A stretch of 64,000 nt of DNA from assembly GCA_035629335.1 (NCBI GenBank), contig DASPIB010000001.1:310001-374000 (forward strand), in the 5' to 3' direction. Position 1 is the first letter of the stretch, and each line of letters begins with the position of its first letter. This document shows, one piece after another, positions 8,126 through 16,477 of this stretch. The stretch comes from Verrucomicrobiia bacterium (lineage in GTDB: Bacteria > Patescibacteriota > Saccharimonadia > Saccharimonadales > Saccharimonadaceae). The notes beneath the pieces are model-generated. The model was not told the origin of the DNA, did not search any database, and worked only from the letters and a program-made list of their open reading frames with translations. Made by a program: the position numbers and the translations under genes.

Positions 8126-8191
8126 AGCACGTTATACCAAAATATTGCATCACTATCTCATGTACTTGCGCTATAAACAAATTTAACTGTC

Positions 8192-8200
8192 TGTTATAAT
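8192..8200 (+). promoter_or_regulatory. Extended -10 promoter
   Basis: TGTTATAAT, without a clear -35; leader of about 28 nt to the GTG at 8236. Confidence 0.6.
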
Positions 8201-8235
8201 AAATATCGACTCTACCAAAGAAAGGTGGCTGCAAA

Positions 8236-9084
8236 GTGCTTGAGGGTCTGGTGGGTATCGTGAGCTACCTTGGCGCTAAGGTAACGCCGTTCGTAGCAAA
8301 CCGGCTTCACGAGATAGGAGAGGTCTATACCTGCCGTTCGCCGTGGCAAAAAAACACGAGTCGGTCTTCTATAGTGCTGCAGCCGGCGCCACTGCCGGCC
8401 AGCGCCACATACGACTTCGGTTATGGTCGGCGAACAGGCGCGGCCATGACGGTCGACGTTCGAGCTGAGGCGACACTCGGTGAGTACATCCGGGTATTTA
8501 ATGACTACTACGGTGTTCGACAAGGTGAAAAGACCGGTGTCGTGTCGCTTGAGAGCAGCATGACTGTTCTGTTTGCTGTTGAAAAAGGCACGCCCAAGCC
8601 ATTTCAGCTGCCGAATGGAGATATCGGGAAGGGCACGCTCTGCTGGGCAGAGCACTACCAACTGCCGGATGGCACGAGCTGCATTTGCCTAAAGCAGTTT
8701 ACAGGTGATCTGTGGCTGCGATCGGCTGAGCTCGGACAACCAAAGCGTCAACTTGATATCATGCTCTGGAAAGACTACTCTTCGCTGCGGTGGCGGGGCT
8801 ACCAAGTAGTGCATCTGGCTGACGAAGTCAGTTACGACTACAGCGCCAACGAGACGCCCTGGGACTACCTTGCTACCAAGGATGAGTCTGGGCGAACTTG
8901 GGGTATCATGAAGAGCAAGCTGAGTTTTGGCGGGTCGCTTCGGCTCGAGGTTGTGGGGCGATACAATGATCGCCTGAACCAGCGCAGCTGTTTGACACTG
9001 ACACCGCCATACGAGGCCGTCTGGTCGCCTAAGGTCACCGACCAGCTTCCAGAGCGGCTGTACATTCCATTCACCTTGCAGTGA
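8236..9084 (+). CDS. Hypothetical protein, 282 aa
   Basis: Not recognised. GTG start with AAAGGTGG about 8 bases upstream. Soluble, rich in Tyr and Trp, probably mostly beta (for example DIMLWKDYSSLRWRGYQVVHL, split by turns, and SLRLEVVGRYNDRLNQRS). No signal peptide or transmembrane helix. It is a single-gene unit with its own extended -10 promoter and a strong hairpin right after the stop. Codon use is more GC-rich than the methyltransferase gene next to it. Confidence 0.65.
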   Translation: MLEGLVGIVSYLGAKVTPFVANRLHEIGEVYTCRSPWQKNTSRSSIVLQPAPLPASATYDFGYGRRTGAAMTVDVRAEATLGEYIRVFNDYYGVRQGEKTGVVSLESSMTVLFAVEKGTPKPFQLPNGDIGKGTLCWAEHYQLPDGTSCICLKQFTGDLWLRSAELGQPKRQLDIMLWKDYSSLRWRGYQVVHLADEVSYDYSANETPWDYLATKDESGRTWGIMKSKLSFGGSLRLEVVGRYNDRLNQRSCLTLTPPYEAVWSPKVTDQLPERLYIPFTLQ

Positions 9085-9104
9085 GTTTTTGGGCAGACTG
9101 ATCA

Positions 9105-9133
9105 GGCCCTCCACACACCGTTTGTGGAGGGCC
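9105..9133 (+). terminator. Terminator of the 8236 gene
   Basis: GGCCCTCCACA / TGTGGAGGGCC, 7-base loop, TTTAAAA. Confidence 0.7.
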
Positions 9134-9159
9134 TTTAAAATACACCTCTTCGTATAAGA

Positions 9160-9363
9160 CTACCTTCGCGTGTCTTCAACATCCTTCTTGGCTTCTTCAG
9201 CGGCAGTTTTAACTCGTTGTTCCGCTTCGTGGGCTAGTTTATCTTTTTTATCTTTTAGCTCGTCCACCTTTTCTTCGGCGGCTTGGGCGGTGTCTTTCAT
9301 TTTTTCGGCTGTGTTGTCAATCATTTGGTGAGCTTTTTCGGCGAGATTATCTTCTAGGGCCAT
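9160..9363 (-). CDS. Small helical Ala/Lys/Glu-rich protein
   Basis: 67 residues after setting the start at the ATG at 9363, which has AAGGAGA 5 bases upstream; the longer frame to 9399 has no such site. It is almost wholly charged amphipathic helix (AHQMIDNTAEKMKDTAQAAE, DELKDKKDKLAHEAE), like LEA/YtxH/CsbD-type small stress proteins or a coiled coil. No membrane segment. The exact family cannot be told. Confidence 0.65.
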   Translation of the reverse strand: MALEDNLAEKAHQMIDNTAEKMKDTAQAAEEKVDELKDKKDKLAHEAEQRVKTAAEEAKKDVEDTRR

Positions 9364-9436
9364 ACGCGTCTCCTTGATTATCTTATTTCTAGTATACAAC
9401 TAAAAGCAGGGAGGTGTTTCAAAAACAATTTAAAAG

Positions 9437-9472
9437 CGCCCATCCGGAAGTTGCAGGAGTTCCGGATGGGCG
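9437..9472 (-). terminator. Terminator of the 9486 gene
   Basis: CGCCCATCCGGAA / TTCCGGATGGGCG; CTTTTAAATTG follows on the minus strand. Confidence 0.7.
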
Positions 9473-9485
9473 TTATTCGATGCCG

Positions 9486-10001
9486 TTAGGGCGCGAGCTG
9501 GCTGATGGGCAGGTTAATCACGGTGCGCTTGCCATTCGCCGTGACGACCTCGATCTTCGCTGTGCCATCAGCTAGGTCAAGCAAGGTCACATCGGTGATA
9601 CCAACCAACAACTCTCGGCACTGCTCTTGAGCCGTCTGTCGGCGTGCAATTTCCTGCAAGTTTGGTCGCCCGAGCAGCTTAAACGAATGATCAAGCTCCT
9701 GTGTCAGCTCTTCAGTGAGCGCTTCTGGTACCAACTGCACCCGCTGTCGTTCGCTGCCGTCGCGCATTCCCCATACCACAATCGTGCCGTCACTCTGCAG
9801 CTCAAACTTTATGAAATCGCTTACCACGACATCGTTGCCGCTGGTACGTCCAAGCCGCAATCCGGTTGTTTCAACCGCGGCTGACACGATCTGTTCGCCT
9901 CGGCCTAGCCCTAGGTCGCGCCCGCGAAGCTTTGCTCGGTAAGGATGTCCGGGCAGATTGAGCAGACGGAGGCACTCGCGCATTGTGCTCTCGTTCTCCA
10001 T
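9486..10001 (-). CDS. Hypothetical protein, 171 aa
   Basis: Not recognised. AAGGAGCT lies directly before the ATG. Soluble; the first half contains a Gly/Arg-rich turn region (LRGRDLGLGRGEQI) and beta-type segments (IKFELQSDGTIVVWGM), the second a helix and a final strand pair (AKIEVVTANGKRTVINLPI). It is a single gene closed by a GC-rich hairpin, divergent from the pilin gene. Confidence 0.6.
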   Translation of the reverse strand: MENESTMRECLRLLNLPGHPYRAKLRGRDLGLGRGEQIVSAAVETTGLRLGRTSGNDVVVSDFIKFELQSDGTIVVWGMRDGSERQRVQLVPEALTEELTQELDHSFKLLGRPNLQEIARRQTAQEQCRELLVGITDVTLLDLADGTAKIEVVTANGKRTVINLPISQLAP

Positions 10002-10086
10002 AGCTCCTTCTTTCAGACTGGGAGAGGTATTCCTAAGTGGATTATATAATTTTTGAGTATTATGTAAAGAGATACTGATAGTAACA

Positions 10087-10115
10087 TTGCTTTAATCCAT
10101 AAAGACCGCTATATT
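10087..10115 (+). promoter_or_regulatory. Promoter giving a leaderless pilin mRNA
   Basis: TTGCTT, 17 bp, TATATT. The -10 box ends 8 bases before the ATG, so transcription should start at or next to the start codon. Confidence 0.65.
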
Positions 10116-10123
10116 CTATAGAT

Positions 10124-10684
10124 ATGAAATGGGTGGGAAAGAAACAGGCCGGTTTTACGTTGATTGAGGTGTTGGTAGTCGTGATTGTGATTGGTATTTT
10201 AGCTACGATTGGAGTGGCGAATTACTCTGGCGCCCAGGCACGGGCGCGCGATACCGAGCGTGAAGCTGATGCCCGCTCTTTGGCGCAAGCCCTGGAGTTG
10301 CATGTTGCGAGCAACAATGCTTATCCAATTGAGGTGACACCAACTATCTTTGGTGTGAACGTAAACCGCGACATGTTTAAGGGCCCGGGTGAAACTGCCG
10401 AAAACTCAGTGGTGAGTCTTGGTAATAATAACGATATGGCAATCCCTGCGAGTGTGACAAGAAATTCATATTTATATATTCCTTTTGTCAATGGCCCGAC
10501 CGCAAGTATTAACAATGCCAGCTGCGGCAGCTCGGCAGTGGCTGGCGTGCCATGCGATTCGTTTGCAGTTGTTTTCTTTAACGAGCAAAGCGGCGAATGG
10601 CGATGGTTTACCAGCAGAAACTACCCACCGCCAGCAAGTCGACTTACCCAAATTCGTGAAGCGCTTGCAGGCCGAGGTTTATAG
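10124..10684 (+). CDS. Type IV pilin / pseudopilin
   Basis: Prepilin with the class III signal: a short basic leader (MKWVGKKQAG) cut before Phe, then FTLIEVLVVVIVIGILATIG with the conserved Glu at +5. The hydrophobic helix drives pilus assembly at the membrane, and the C-terminal globular head holds two cysteines (SCGSS...PCDSF) that could form a disulfide. At 186 residues it fits major or minor pilins. Type IV pili are used by Saccharibacteria for twitching and host contact, but assembly genes are not in this window. No Shine-Dalgarno site; the mRNA is probably leaderless. Confidence 0.9.
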   Translation: MKWVGKKQAGFTLIEVLVVVIVIGILATIGVANYSGAQARARDTEREADARSLAQALELHVASNNAYPIEVTPTIFGVNVNRDMFKGPGETAENSVVSLGNNNDMAIPASVTRNSYLYIPFVNGPTASINNASCGSSAVAGVPCDSFAVVFFNEQSGEWRWFTSRNYPPPASRLTQIREALAGRGL

Positions 10685-10714
10685 CGGTATCATAGGCTGA
10701 TAAGCAGGGAAGTT

Positions 10715-11767
10715 ATGACACAAGATATACTGACATTTAAAGATTTATTCAAAATTTACTGGTTCGCTACAACCGTTACTTTAGCAATCTGGGTGGCCTC
10801 GTTTATGTGGGGCGGCATGGGCGCGCTATTTACGGTGATAGTGCTCACGCTCCTTGAAACAACCTTTAGTGCTGATAACGCCGTTGTTAACAGCAAGGTG
10901 CTCGTAACTATGTCGCCAAAGTGGCAAAAATTATTCATGACGCTAGGTATTTTTATCGCGGTGTTTTTGGTCCGATTCGCCTTGCCGATCGTGATTGTTA
11001 TGCTGACTGCTGGTTTAGACTTTGGGCGCGTAGTACACCTGGCGCTCAATGATACCCACGCCTACGAACACGAACTAGCGAAGGCTGAGCCGGTGATTAG
11101 TGCGTTTGGTGGAACCTTCTTGATCATGATCGCGCTTAGTTATTTTATTGACTACGAGAAGAAAACCCACTGGCTAAAATTCCTTGAAGCTAAGCTTGGG
11201 CGTTTAGGGAAGTTCGATAATATTACCGTTTTCTTGATGCTGTTAACCTCAATTGTGCTGTTTCTGACAGTTGACCCTAAATACCAAACGGCAGTGCTGA
11301 TCGCCGCAATTGCTGCTATGACGTTGCACATTGGATTGTCGTTACTTGAAGCGATGTTTGAAAAGAACAAAAAAGCTGCCTTATCTTCTGGGCTAAAGGT
11401 GGGTGGCGCGGCCTTTGCAGCTTTCATGTACCTCGAAATTCTTGATGCCTCATTCTCGCTCGATGGTGTAATTGGTGCCTTCGCAATTACCAGCAGCATC
11501 GTACTTATTATGGCGGGTCTTGGTGCCGGTGCAGTGTGGGTGCGGGCCATGACGATTCATCTGGTGCGCGCCAAAACGCTGTCAAAATATGTATTCCTCG
11601 AACACGGAGCACACTGGGCGATCGCCTTCTTAGGGGCTATTATGCTACTGAAGCTATATCATATTGAACTGCCCGAGTGGATTGTTGGCACCCTGGGCAT
11701 TGGCTTTATCGCGGTGGCAATTTGGTGGAGTAGAGTGAACGCCAATAAAGTAAAAGCTACAAAATAG
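10715..11767 (+). CDS. DUF475 TerC-like integral membrane protein
   Basis: 350 residues with about eight to nine transmembrane helices. It carries the family core LLETTFSADNAVVNSKV in the second helix region and a repeat-like EILDASFSLDGVIGAFAITSS near residue 245; acidic residues inside helices are typical of TerC/DUF475 proteins linked to metal ion handling (tellurite-resistance superfamily). It starts 30 bases after the pilin gene with GGGAAG before the ATG, so the two may be co-transcribed. Ends in a bidirectional hairpin. Confidence 0.85.
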   Translation: MTQDILTFKDLFKIYWFATTVTLAIWVASFMWGGMGALFTVIVLTLLETTFSADNAVVNSKVLVTMSPKWQKLFMTLGIFIAVFLVRFALPIVIVMLTAGLDFGRVVHLALNDTHAYEHELAKAEPVISAFGGTFLIMIALSYFIDYEKKTHWLKFLEAKLGRLGKFDNITVFLMLLTSIVLFLTVDPKYQTAVLIAAIAAMTLHIGLSLLEAMFEKNKKAALSSGLKVGGAAFAAFMYLEILDASFSLDGVIGAFAITSSIVLIMAGLGAGAVWVRAMTIHLVRAKTLSKYVFLEHGAHWAIAFLGAIMLLKLYHIELPEWIVGTLGIGFIAVAIWWSRVNANKVKATK

Positions 11768-11787
11768 AATTAAATAGTATTTAAAAA

Positions 11788-11824
11788 CCTCCCGAGCAAC
11801 CTTTTCAAAAAGGTACCCGGGAGG
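11788..11824. terminator. Bidirectional terminator between convergent genes
   Basis: CCTCCCG / CGGGAGG outer arms with inner ACCTTTT / AAAAGGT. Confidence 0.7.
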
Positions 11825-11857
11825 CTAGGGTGTATCAGGAAGATACGCCTATGTTCG

Positions 11858-12949
11858 TTAACGGTTGAGGGAGGTGGTTTCAAACTGACTCGTTGGCTGA
11901 GCCAGGCTGCGGATGGCGCGGAGGTCGATCACCAGCAGCCCAACTCCTGCGAACAGGAAGGCCAGGCTGTAGATGTTGAAGCCGAACCACAGCACTAGCG
12001 TGATGCTGATCGAGATCAGTGCCACCTTGTTGTACAGTCGGTGCTTGACGGCAGCAGCCAACACGGCCGTCCGTCGGAACGGCGTCTTCTTGAGCGATCG
12101 AAGGTAGTACCACATCAGCCCAGCTCCGCCAAGGGCGAGGGGAAGGATACTTGCCAGCGGATAGATAAGGTTCACCATATGAATCGCCCCGAACAGCAAA
12201 CAGCTCATAGCTCGCTGCCGAAGGTTCCAGTTTTCGGCGCCCTCACGGAAGGCCTGCTCTTCGTACACGGCAGCCTTGCTGAAGAAGCCGTAGGTGTACA
12301 TCGACAGTGACGACTTCTGTGCCGGCTTCCGCTTCCGGATGCGCGAAGTGACGACGACCGTAGCCATCACCAACGCAATGGCGATTGGCGTAGAAAGCCC
12401 CAGCCACTGTGTCAGGGCCAGGTAGCCGCTGACGACCGAGTACTTCATCCAGGGGAGCAGCTGCAGCTGCAGCTGCGCCAGAAAAATGAAGGCCCCAACC
12501 GCAGGCGCAGCCCACAGGTAGTCGGTCCACTTGAAGTGCCGCCGGATGTCCCCAAAGCCGAAGACGATGTGCCGCTCCGGCTGCTTCGGCATCAACCTCA
12601 TAAGCGTGCCGCTGTACCACCCGCGCGGTCGTTCGAACTCATCTGGCGTCTCCCGGCTCTGCCACAGAGCATCTTCGAGTGCCTGAATGACGTGGTCGGC
12701 ATCAAATTTTCCGTCGCTGTTGTAATCCCAGTGATGCGCGGTCTCGATGAATGCTGCCAGTTTGCCGTTATTGACGGCCGAGGCGTGACTGCATACCAAG
12801 TAGAGGCGCGAATCAGCAGATTCGAGACCGGCTTCCAGTTCACCGGTGTAGTCCGGGTCGAGGAAGATCTGAACCGTTGGCTGCTCGGGTGTCTTTGTGT
12901 CGAGGATGACCCTAGCCAGCTTCGGAATAACGAATTCCTGATGAGACAT
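11858..12949 (-). CDS. CPBP-type intramembrane metalloprotease-like protein with EF-hand-like loop
   Basis: 363 residues from the ATG at 12949 (AAGGGAGA upstream). The cytosolic N-terminal domain (about 1-130) contains DYNSDGKFDADH, which resembles a calcium-binding EF-hand/dockerin loop. The membrane part has about seven helices and holds YEEQAFREG (EExxxR) followed by LLFGAIHM (FxxxH), the two signatures of the CPBP/CAAX-protease family (PF02517). Such enzymes process prenylated or signal peptides, or act in bacteriocin immunity. The target is unknown. Convergent with DUF475; closed by a shared hairpin. Confidence 0.65.
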   Translation of the reverse strand: MSHQEFVIPKLARVILDTKTPEQPTVQIFLDPDYTGELEAGLESADSRLYLVCSHASAVNNGKLAAFIETAHHWDYNSDGKFDADHVIQALEDALWQSRETPDEFERPRGWYSGTLMRLMPKQPERHIVFGFGDIRRHFKWTDYLWAAPAVGAFIFLAQLQLQLLPWMKYSVVSGYLALTQWLGLSTPIAIALVMATVVVTSRIRKRKPAQKSSLSMYTYGFFSKAAVYEEQAFREGAENWNLRQRAMSCLLFGAIHMVNLIYPLASILPLALGGAGLMWYYLRSLKKTPFRRTAVLAAAVKHRLYNKVALISISITLVLWFGFNIYSLAFLFAGVGLLVIDLRAIRSLAQPTSQFETTSLNR

Positions 12950-13090
12950 ATTTGTCTCCCTTGTCAACTTGTAAAAGTGCGAACAATGTTTTATATAATA
13001 TCACAAAATTTTGTTATAGCAAGTTTTCAATTAGAACCGCTCGAAAAGAAATATTTTTGAAAGTGATTGCTAGCATTTGGCCTCGATTTA

Positions 13091-13099
13091 TGTTATTAT
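13091..13099 (+). promoter_or_regulatory. Extended -10 promoter of typA
   Basis: TGTTATTAT, no clear -35. The leader includes GCCCA...TGGGC and AAAAATAA...TTATTTTT, two mutually exclusive small hairpins just before the ATG. Confidence 0.5.
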
Positions 13100-13142
13100 T
13101 AGCCTTAAAGGATTGCCCAAAAATAAAGATGGGCTTATTTTT

Positions 13143-14966
13143 ATGAAAGACGCAGCACAGATTCGAAATATTGCCATTATTGCCCACGTTGACCACGGTA
13201 AAACCACCCTGGTAGACGGCTTATTAAAGCAAAGCAACACCTTCCGTGAAAACCAGGCCGAAATGAGCCAAGACCTGATTATGGATAGCGGTGACCAAGA
13301 ACGCCAGCGCGGCATCACTATTACTGCCAAACAAACCACAATCTACTGGAATGACTACAAAATAAATATTATTGATACCCCGGGGCACGCTGATTTTTCT
13401 GGTGAAGTTGAACGAACACTTAATATGGCCGATGGCGTGCTGCTAATTGTCGACGCGCAAGAAGGCCCCATGCCGCAAACAAAATTTGTGCTCACAAAAG
13501 CCCTACAACTGGGCTTGAAGCCAGTGGTGGTGATTAATAAAATTGATAAACCTTCGCGTCGGATTGACGAAGTTGAAGACGAAATCGCTAATCTATTCCT
13601 TGAACTCGCAGTTGATGATTCGCAGCTGCACTATCCGATTTACTATGCTATTGGTCGCGAGGGTAAAGCTTGGCAAGAGGTGCCAGCTCATCCTGAAGCG
13701 GCGGCAGATTTAACGCCGTTGTTTGAAGCAATTGTTAAAGATATCCCGGCGCCAACCGTAGTAGCCGATGCGTCGCTGCAGTTGCTTGTCACCTCGCTTC
13801 AATACGATAACTTTTTAGGAAAATACGCCGTTGGCCGCATTTCACGCGGTATCGCCAAGAAAAACCAGCCTGTTACGCTTATTAAGCGCGATGGCACCAC
13901 CGTCAACGCTAAAATTGAGAAGATTTTTGCCTATCGCGGGCTTACCAAAGAGGAAGTCACCGAAGCTGTGGCTGGAGACATCGTGGCGCTGACCGGCATC
14001 GCTGAAGCCCATATTGGCGAAACCATTGCCGATCGCGACACCCCCGAAGCCTTACCGGTGCTCGAAGTTGAAGCGCCGACATTAAGTATGTATTTGGGCC
14101 CGAACACCAGCCCGCTGAAAGGTCGCGAAGGTGAATTCACCACCAGTCGTCAAATTGGTGACCGTTTAAAGAAAGAGCTTGAAACCAACGTATCGCTCCG
14201 CGTCGAAGAAAACGGCATCGGATTTATAATTTCGGGTCGCGGGGAGCTGCACTTAAGCGTGCTGATTGAAACCCTGCGCCGCGAAGGCTTTGAATTTGAA
14301 GTTGGCCGGCCACAAGTGGTTACCATTGAAAAAGATGGCGTGGTACAAGAACCCGTGGAAGAGCTGCTGATTGAAGTAGGTCCAGAATTTATAGGCGCAG
14401 TGAGTCAAGAACTTGGCCAGCGCCGCGCAGAATTAGTCAAGCAAGAGCAAACATCACAAGGTGCGACACGCATAACCTACATCATACCGACGCGCGCACT
14501 TATCGGGCTTCGTAACCTGCTGCTTACTGCCACAAAAGGGACAGTAATTATGCACAGTTTGCCGCACGGCTACCAACCACAAGGGCCAAAAATGCCTAAA
14601 ACCCGCAACGGTGCGTTGGTGGCCACCGAAGCTGGCACCAGTACGCCATATGCACTCGAAGCCGCTGAGGCTCGCGGTATTCTGTTTATTGGCCCAGGCA
14701 CCACTGTGTACCAAGGCATGATTGTCGGGCAATATAACCGCCAAGATGATCTTGATATTAATGTTTGCAAAGCCAAGCAACTGACAAACATGCGCACCTC
14801 TTCTTCTGATGGCACGGTGCAGCTCACGCCGTTTACTCAGCTCAGTCTCGAGCAATCGATCGACTTTATTGAAGACGACGAATTGCTTGAAGTGACGCCA
14901 AAAAGCCTACGTCTGCGAAAGCGCTACCTCGATCCGAACGAACGCAAACGGCACAATAAAAAATAA
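13143..14966 (+). CDS. typA: GTP-binding protein TypA/BipA
   Basis: Ribosome-associated translational GTPase (EF-G-like) acting in stress adaptation and 50S assembly. G1 AHVDHGKTTLV, G2 region GITITAKQT, G3 DTPGHADF and G4 NKIDKPSRR are all present in the first 170 residues, followed by the beta-barrel, EF-G III/V-like domains and the BipA-specific C-terminal domain (ending LRLRKRYLDPNERKRHNKK). I set the start at the ATG at 13143 because the family N-terminus is MKDAAQIRNIAIIAH; the longer frame adds residues from the promoter. 607 residues is the usual family length. Single-gene unit. Confidence 0.95.
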   Translation: MKDAAQIRNIAIIAHVDHGKTTLVDGLLKQSNTFRENQAEMSQDLIMDSGDQERQRGITITAKQTTIYWNDYKINIIDTPGHADFSGEVERTLNMADGVLLIVDAQEGPMPQTKFVLTKALQLGLKPVVVINKIDKPSRRIDEVEDEIANLFLELAVDDSQLHYPIYYAIGREGKAWQEVPAHPEAAADLTPLFEAIVKDIPAPTVVADASLQLLVTSLQYDNFLGKYAVGRISRGIAKKNQPVTLIKRDGTTVNAKIEKIFAYRGLTKEEVTEAVAGDIVALTGIAEAHIGETIADRDTPEALPVLEVEAPTLSMYLGPNTSPLKGREGEFTTSRQIGDRLKKELETNVSLRVEENGIGFIISGRGELHLSVLIETLRREGFEFEVGRPQVVTIEKDGVVQEPVEELLIEVGPEFIGAVSQELGQRRAELVKQEQTSQGATRITYIIPTRALIGLRNLLLTATKGTVIMHSLPHGYQPQGPKMPKTRNGALVATEAGTSTPYALEAAEARGILFIGPGTTVYQGMIVGQYNRQDDLDINVCKAKQLTNMRTSSSDGTVQLTPFTQLSLEQSIDFIEDDELLEVTPKSLRLRKRYLDPNERKRHNKK

Positions 14967-14991
14967 TTTCTACATTGTTAGCTAAATTGAG

Positions 14992-15027
14992 GGCGGTATC
15001 GTCACGAATTACCGTAACGATACCGCC
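14992..15027. terminator. Bidirectional terminator (typA / 15039 gene)
   Basis: GGCGGTATCGT / ACGATACCGCC, 14-base loop. Confidence 0.65.
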
Positions 15028-15038
15028 AAGATAAATTA

Positions 15039-15692
15039 TTACCTAACTGAGCTCAGCGCAAAGGCTGACTTCACATGGTTCGGTAGATGCATAACGACAA
15101 ACCGATGTACGTCAGCCTGAGCCAAGCGAGCGTCAGGATCGATGCGATACCAGGTAGAATTGTACAATAGCTGCATAGTTTGGCCTGGATTCTGCACTCG
15201 TTTCATGCTCTTCAGGCTTTCTTTAGCAAGGACGTGAAGTTGTGCTAGATTTGCCCTTACTTGTGCAAGGATCTGTGTATCAATGGCAAAACTCTCGCCA
15301 AACCTTACCATACGTCCGAACAGCTGATGATCAAGTTCGGATCCGAGAAGCTCGTCGTGTCCACCAGGATGGGCTGCCCGGAGGTAGCAATCGGCAAGCC
15401 ACAACCATACTCGTCCAAGTACTCGATCACGATGGAATCCGTGGTACTTTACACCGGCTGCTTTGATGTGCTGTAGGGGTCCCTCGTCAATGACGTAGTC
15501 TTCCCACGATCGCACGAACCAGATAAAATGCCCGAGATAGTCATCCTTCTGTACATTTTTGAAACCGCTAAGTTTAGCGAACTCTTTGAAAAAGGTGAAT
15601 GTATCGCTGTCTCCAAGCAGCCGGGCTGCCGCAAGCGCTCTCGCTCGGCGTCGGCTACTAGGTGCTCTATCGAACTGAGTACTCAAAGACAT
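15039..15692 (-). CDS. Hypothetical protein, 217 aa
   Basis: Not recognised. Start ATG at 15692 with GGAG 8 bases upstream. Mostly helical and Trp/His-rich, for example DDYLGHFIWFVRSWEDYVID and LGRVWLWLADCYLRAAHPGG. A basic stretch (SSRRRARALAAARLL) begins the protein. No signal peptide or clear membrane helix. Convergent with typA through a shared hairpin, and in tandem with another orphan at 15798. Confidence 0.6.
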   Translation of the reverse strand: MSLSTQFDRAPSSRRRARALAAARLLGDSDTFTFFKEFAKLSGFKNVQKDDYLGHFIWFVRSWEDYVIDEGPLQHIKAAGVKYHGFHRDRVLGRVWLWLADCYLRAAHPGGHDELLGSELDHQLFGRMVRFGESFAIDTQILAQVRANLAQLHVLAKESLKSMKRVQNPGQTMQLLYNSTWYRIDPDARLAQADVHRFVVMHLPNHVKSAFALSSVR

Positions 15693-15754
15693 GTGAGCTC
15701 CAGAGTATTAGGGTAAACCCACTAAATTAAATCAGTTTCCGTATAAAATGTAAA

Positions 15755-15789
15755 GGCAGTACTGCCACACTGGTGGTGACAGTACTGCC
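15755..15789 (-). terminator. Terminator of the 15798 gene
   Basis: GGCAGTACTG / CAGTACTGCC. Confidence 0.65.
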
Positions 15790-15797
15790 TCGGGTTA

Positions 15798-16412
15798 CTA
15801 CAGCATCCTCGCCAGCGCAGGGGTCACGTGCTGCTTGACGAAGTCCATGATCTCTGCCCTGCGCGCATTATCCAGCTGTGTCCAGGTGTTGTTCACGAAA
15901 TCGCGAAGAATCCCACCTGCCTTGTGTGTCAACGTAAAGTTGGCCAGCTTCCTGAGCACCCACTCGCGCAGGTTTGCAACATCGTCTGGCAGCTCACGAA
16001 GGTTCAGCTGCAGCGCGTTGCCTGCGGCGTGGAGTTGCTTCATGAAGGCGACAGCGTCCTGTGGCTGCAGCAAGTCATGACTAAGGCCGGCCTGCCAGTA
16101 AGCTTCGCCCGTTGCTCCCAATACGTAGGTCATGAGATCGCTGTTGACATCCAGGTTGCGATGCGTTGTGACGAAAGTTGCCGTTCCGGGAGTGATTGAC
16201 ATGATCTTCGGTTGGTAAAGCGCCTGCTCGATGCGCAAGAAGACTGCCTTGAGGTGTAGTGCTGCCTGGCCCTGCCGTACGCGCGCCGAGTGCTGGATGA
16301 GCTTTTCTGTAATACCATCGACCCCCACAATACGGGCGGTTGCAGTTGCTTGTGCAAATTGTGCGGCATCAGTATTGAAGATTTGCTGGATTGCCGGCGT
16401 TAGCTTGCTCAT
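15798..16412 (-). CDS. Hypothetical protein, 204 aa
   Basis: Not recognised. AAGGACGAAG precedes the ATG. Nearly all-alpha, Ala/Gln/Leu-rich (AAQFAQATATARIVGVDG, LTHKAGGILRDFVNNTWTQL); soluble. No similarity to its tandem neighbour at 15039 that I can see, though both are about the same size and helical. Own terminator hairpin. Confidence 0.6.
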   Translation of the reverse strand: MSKLTPAIQQIFNTDAAQFAQATATARIVGVDGITEKLIQHSARVRQGQAALHLKAVFLRIEQALYQPKIMSITPGTATFVTTHRNLDVNSDLMTYVLGATGEAYWQAGLSHDLLQPQDAVAFMKQLHAAGNALQLNLRELPDDVANLREWVLRKLANFTLTHKAGGILRDFVNNTWTQLDNARRAEIMDFVKQHVTPALARML

Positions 16413-16477
16413 CTTCGTCCTTACTCTTGGGTGGATGTGAGCGTAACTATCTAAGCATATCTTGAAAATTTAGGCAA

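Noticed and set aside
12536-13060. Long plus-strand frame opposite the CPBP-like gene
   Set aside because: Shadow of a clear membrane-protein gene; residue pattern is not protein-like and it runs through that gene's promoter.
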